A DNA stretch of 6,342 nt from an uncultured Collinsella sp. (lineage in GTDB: Bacteria > Actinomycetota > Coriobacteriia > Coriobacteriales > Coriobacteriaceae), in contig UQUX01000096.1 of assembly GCA_900544425.1 (NCBI GenBank), positions 1 through 6,342 on the forward strand, in the 5' to 3' direction. Below, piece after piece: positions 4,688 to 6,342 of this stretch. Below the pieces are notes generated by a model. That model saw nothing but the letters and a program-made list of their open reading frames with translations, was not told where the DNA came from and did no database searches. Position 1 is the first letter of the stretch, and every line of letters begins with the position of its first letter. The position numbers and the translations under genes are program-made.

Positions 4688-6151
4688 ATGACGAAGACCA
4701 AGGCACAGCAGATTATGGCGGCGACCGAGGCTCGCGCGGCTGACGACGTCACCGCGGCCATCCAAGATATCGCTACCGAGTTTGAACCATATATCATCAA
4801 GCAGCGCCGGCACTTCCATAAGCACCCGGAGCTGAGCCTCGCCGAGGAGCGCACGACCTCCGACATCGCCAACCAGCTCGACGCCATGAATATCCCCTAC
4901 GAGCGTCCGCTCAAGACGGGCCTTGTGGCGACCCTTCGCGGCACCGCGCCCGACGCCTATCGCGAGGACGGCACGCCACGCCGCCGCATCCTGCTGCGCG
5001 CCGACATCGACGCCCTGCCCGTCACCGAACAGACCGGCGAGGAGTTCGCCAGCGTCAACGAGGGCTGCATGCACGCCTGCGGTCACGACTGCCATATCGC
5101 CATGATGCTCGGCACGCTGCAGATTCTGCGCCACATGACCGATGACATCCACGGCGAGATTCGCATCGTATTCCAGCCCAGCGAGGAAAACGGCCAGGGC
5201 GCCAAACTCATGATTGGCACGGGTGTGCTCGACGGCGTCGACGGCGCCTACGCCGCGCACATCTGGAGCGAGGTCGACGCCGGCACCGTAAGCTGCGAGC
5301 CCGGCCCACGCATGGCAAACACCGACTGGTTCCGCATCGACGTTCGCGGCACCTCGTGCCATGGCGCCATGCCCCAGCGCGGCCACGACGCCGTTATGGT
5401 TGCCGCCGAGATTGTCAACGCCCTGCAGACCATCGTCTCGCGCGAGATTAGCCCCTACGAACCCGCCGTCATCACCGTCGGCGAGCTGCACGGCGGCACC
5501 GCGCGCAACGTTATCGCCGGCACGGCGTACCTCGCCGGCACGGTGCGCACCTATGGCGACAAGACGCATGAGGAAATGCCGGAGCTCATGCGCCGCATCG
5601 TGGAGCATACCGCGGCAGCTCTGGGCGCCGAGGCAGAGCTCACCGACTACACCATCGCCAACTACAAGGTCGAAAACGACGCCGCCTCGAGCGAGCGCTG
5701 CCGTCAGGCTGTAATCAAGTGCCTGGGCCCCACCGGCCAAGGCCATTATCGCGGCACGCTTTCGGGCGAGGATTTTTCGGAGTACCTGCGTCGCGTACCG
5801 GGCGTGCTCGCCTTTGTAGGTACGCGCAACCCCAAGATTGGCGCCACGTACGCCCAACATTCCTGCTTCTACAAGATCGACGAGACCGTGCTGGCAAAGG
5901 GCTCCATGGTGGCCGCCCAGTATGCTATCGACTTTTTGGCCGAGCCCACGCAAGAGGAGCTCGACGGCCCCGCGATTACCGCGGTCGCCGAAACCAACCC
6001 CGATCTGGCCGCCAAGTTGCGCTCTGCCAAGGCGACGACCGCAGAGGCTCGCGACGCCATCCATGATGCCCGAACGGCTCGCCATGCCGCGATCAAGGGC
6101 ATCCACGACGCACGCGCTGCTGCACGCCGTGAGGAGAAGCACGACGAGTAA
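4688..6151 (+). CDS. M20D-type metallopeptidase / amidohydrolase with C-terminal charged extension
   Basis: This is a predicted zinc- or manganese-dependent enzyme of the group containing IAA-amino-acid hydrolases, hippurate hydrolase and N-acyl-amino-acid deacylases. It would release an amino acid or acyl group in the cytosol. The product is 487 residues. Visible motifs are RRHFHKHPELS (41-50), RADIDALP (104-111), and MHACGHD (128-134) with ligands C131 and H133. PSEEN (164-168) holds the catalytic and ligand glutamates, and H191 (AHIW) and H391 (QHSCF) complete the metal set. The inserted dimerisation domain carries GTSCHGAMPQRGHDAV (221-236) with H225, and GGTARNVIAGTAYLAGTVRT (269-288). 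The core ends near residue 420. Residues 423-487 are an extra Ala/Arg/Glu-rich helical tail with two IHDAR units 14 residues apart. The start is fixed by AAGGAG at 4672-4677, although the frame is open further upstream. The exact substrate cannot be told from sequence. Confidence 0.93.
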   Translation: MTKTKAQQIMAATEARAADDVTAAIQDIATEFEPYIIKQRRHFHKHPELSLAEERTTSDIANQLDAMNIPYERPLKTGLVATLRGTAPDAYREDGTPRRRILLRADIDALPVTEQTGEEFASVNEGCMHACGHDCHIAMMLGTLQILRHMTDDIHGEIRIVFQPSEENGQGAKLMIGTGVLDGVDGAYAAHIWSEVDAGTVSCEPGPRMANTDWFRIDVRGTSCHGAMPQRGHDAVMVAAEIVNALQTIVSREISPYEPAVITVGELHGGTARNVIAGTAYLAGTVRTYGDKTHEEMPELMRRIVEHTAAALGAEAELTDYTIANYKVENDAASSERCRQAVIKCLGPTGQGHYRGTLSGEDFSEYLRRVPGVLAFVGTRNPKIGATYAQHSCFYKIDETVLAKGSMVAAQYAIDFLAEPTQEELDGPAITAVAETNPDLAAKLRSAKATTAEARDAIHDARTARHAAIKGIHDARAAARREEKHDE

Positions 6152-6196
6152 TCGATTCGCTGGCATCTCGCAGTCATAGCCACATCGCGATGTCAA

Positions 6197-6232
6197 AGCG
6201 GGGGCGGACGTTTCGACACGTCCGCCCCCGCT
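6197..6232. terminator. Strong GC-rich hairpin after the M20 gene, probably a bidirectional terminator
   Basis: A perfect 15-bp stem (6197-6211 with 6218-6232) encloses a 6-base loop, TTCGAC. The stem is almost all G and C. It starts 46 bases after the M20 stop codon. The plus-strand tail is only moderately T-rich (CATTCTTC), and the minus-strand tail begins TTTGACATC. It could serve both the M20 gene and a convergent gene entering from the right. Confidence 0.8.
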
Positions 6233-6291
6233 CATTCTTCAAGCGCTATTTCTACTATTTCTACCCCGTCCCCAAATGGCAGACGGCATGG

Positions 6292-6342
6292 CTACTCGTC
6301 CTGAGGTTCCTCGTCGGAGCTTGGCTCGGACGCCGACTCAGG
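6292..6342 (-). CDS. Possible C-terminal end of a minus-strand gene (partial, acidic tail)
   Basis: Reading leftward from the window edge, one frame gives PESASEPSSDEEPQDE followed by TAG at 6294-6292. A Pro/Ser/Glu/Asp-rich tail like this is common at the disordered end of bacterial proteins. The stop lies 60 bases before a strong hairpin at 6232-6197 that could terminate it. Only 16 codons are visible, so neither the family nor even the reality of the gene can be established. A plus-strand frame beginning ATG at 6276 is also open to the edge but has no ribosome-binding site. Confidence 0.35.
   Translation of the reverse strand, partial: PESASEPSSDEEPQDE

Noticed and set aside
4520..6235. 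Upstream extension of the YtcJ-like frame to 1117 codons, suggesting a fusion protein
   Set aside because: The extra 570 codons lie antisense to the M20 gene and across the intergenic region, have no domain pattern, and the normal family N-terminus begins at ATG 4519.
6276..6342. Plus-strand start of a gene at ATG 6276 running off the edge
   Set aside because: The frame is open but has no Shine-Dalgarno sequence, and only 22 codons are visible. The minus-strand acidic tail is a slightly better reading of the same DNA.

Overview
The window reads as GC-rich chromosomal DNA from an actinobacterium. The GroES/GroEL sequences, the codon bias and the style of the intergenic DNA suggest a gut coriobacterium such as Collinsella. 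That assignment is an impression from sequence style and was not tested by a search. No tRNA, rRNA, CRISPR array or transposase gene was found.

Layout: (1) groEL (1721 to 84) and groES (2111 to 1818) lie on the minus strand in the order groES-groEL, 97 bp apart, with a GC-rich hairpin between them. (2) A gene-poor stretch of about 770 bp (2112-2881) lies between groES and the next gene. It holds the presumed groESL control region, an 80-nt inverted duplication, an intrinsic-terminator-like hairpin on the plus strand, a 238-bp element bounded by 26-nt imperfect inverted repeats, and a set of minus-strand hairpins. The last of these is a good terminator for the upstream gene. (3) A YtcJ-type metal-dependent amidohydrolase lies on the minus strand (4519 to 2882). 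(4) A 168-bp divergent promoter region separates it from (5) an M20D-type metallo-amidohydrolase/peptidase on the plus strand (4688-6151) with a charged helical C-terminal extension. (6) A strong 15-bp hairpin (6197-6232) follows. Beyond it is what may be the acidic C-terminal tail of a minus-strand gene running out of the window.

The chaperonin pair is housekeeping: GroEL folds proteins in an ATP-driven cage capped by GroES. The two divergent hydrolases both cleave amide-type bonds and share one control region, so they may act on related small molecules, but their substrates cannot be read from sequence. The genes themselves are ordinary. The least explained part of the window is the structured, repeat-like intergenic DNA at 2221-2764, which could be a miniature mobile element, a structured non-coding RNA, or both.
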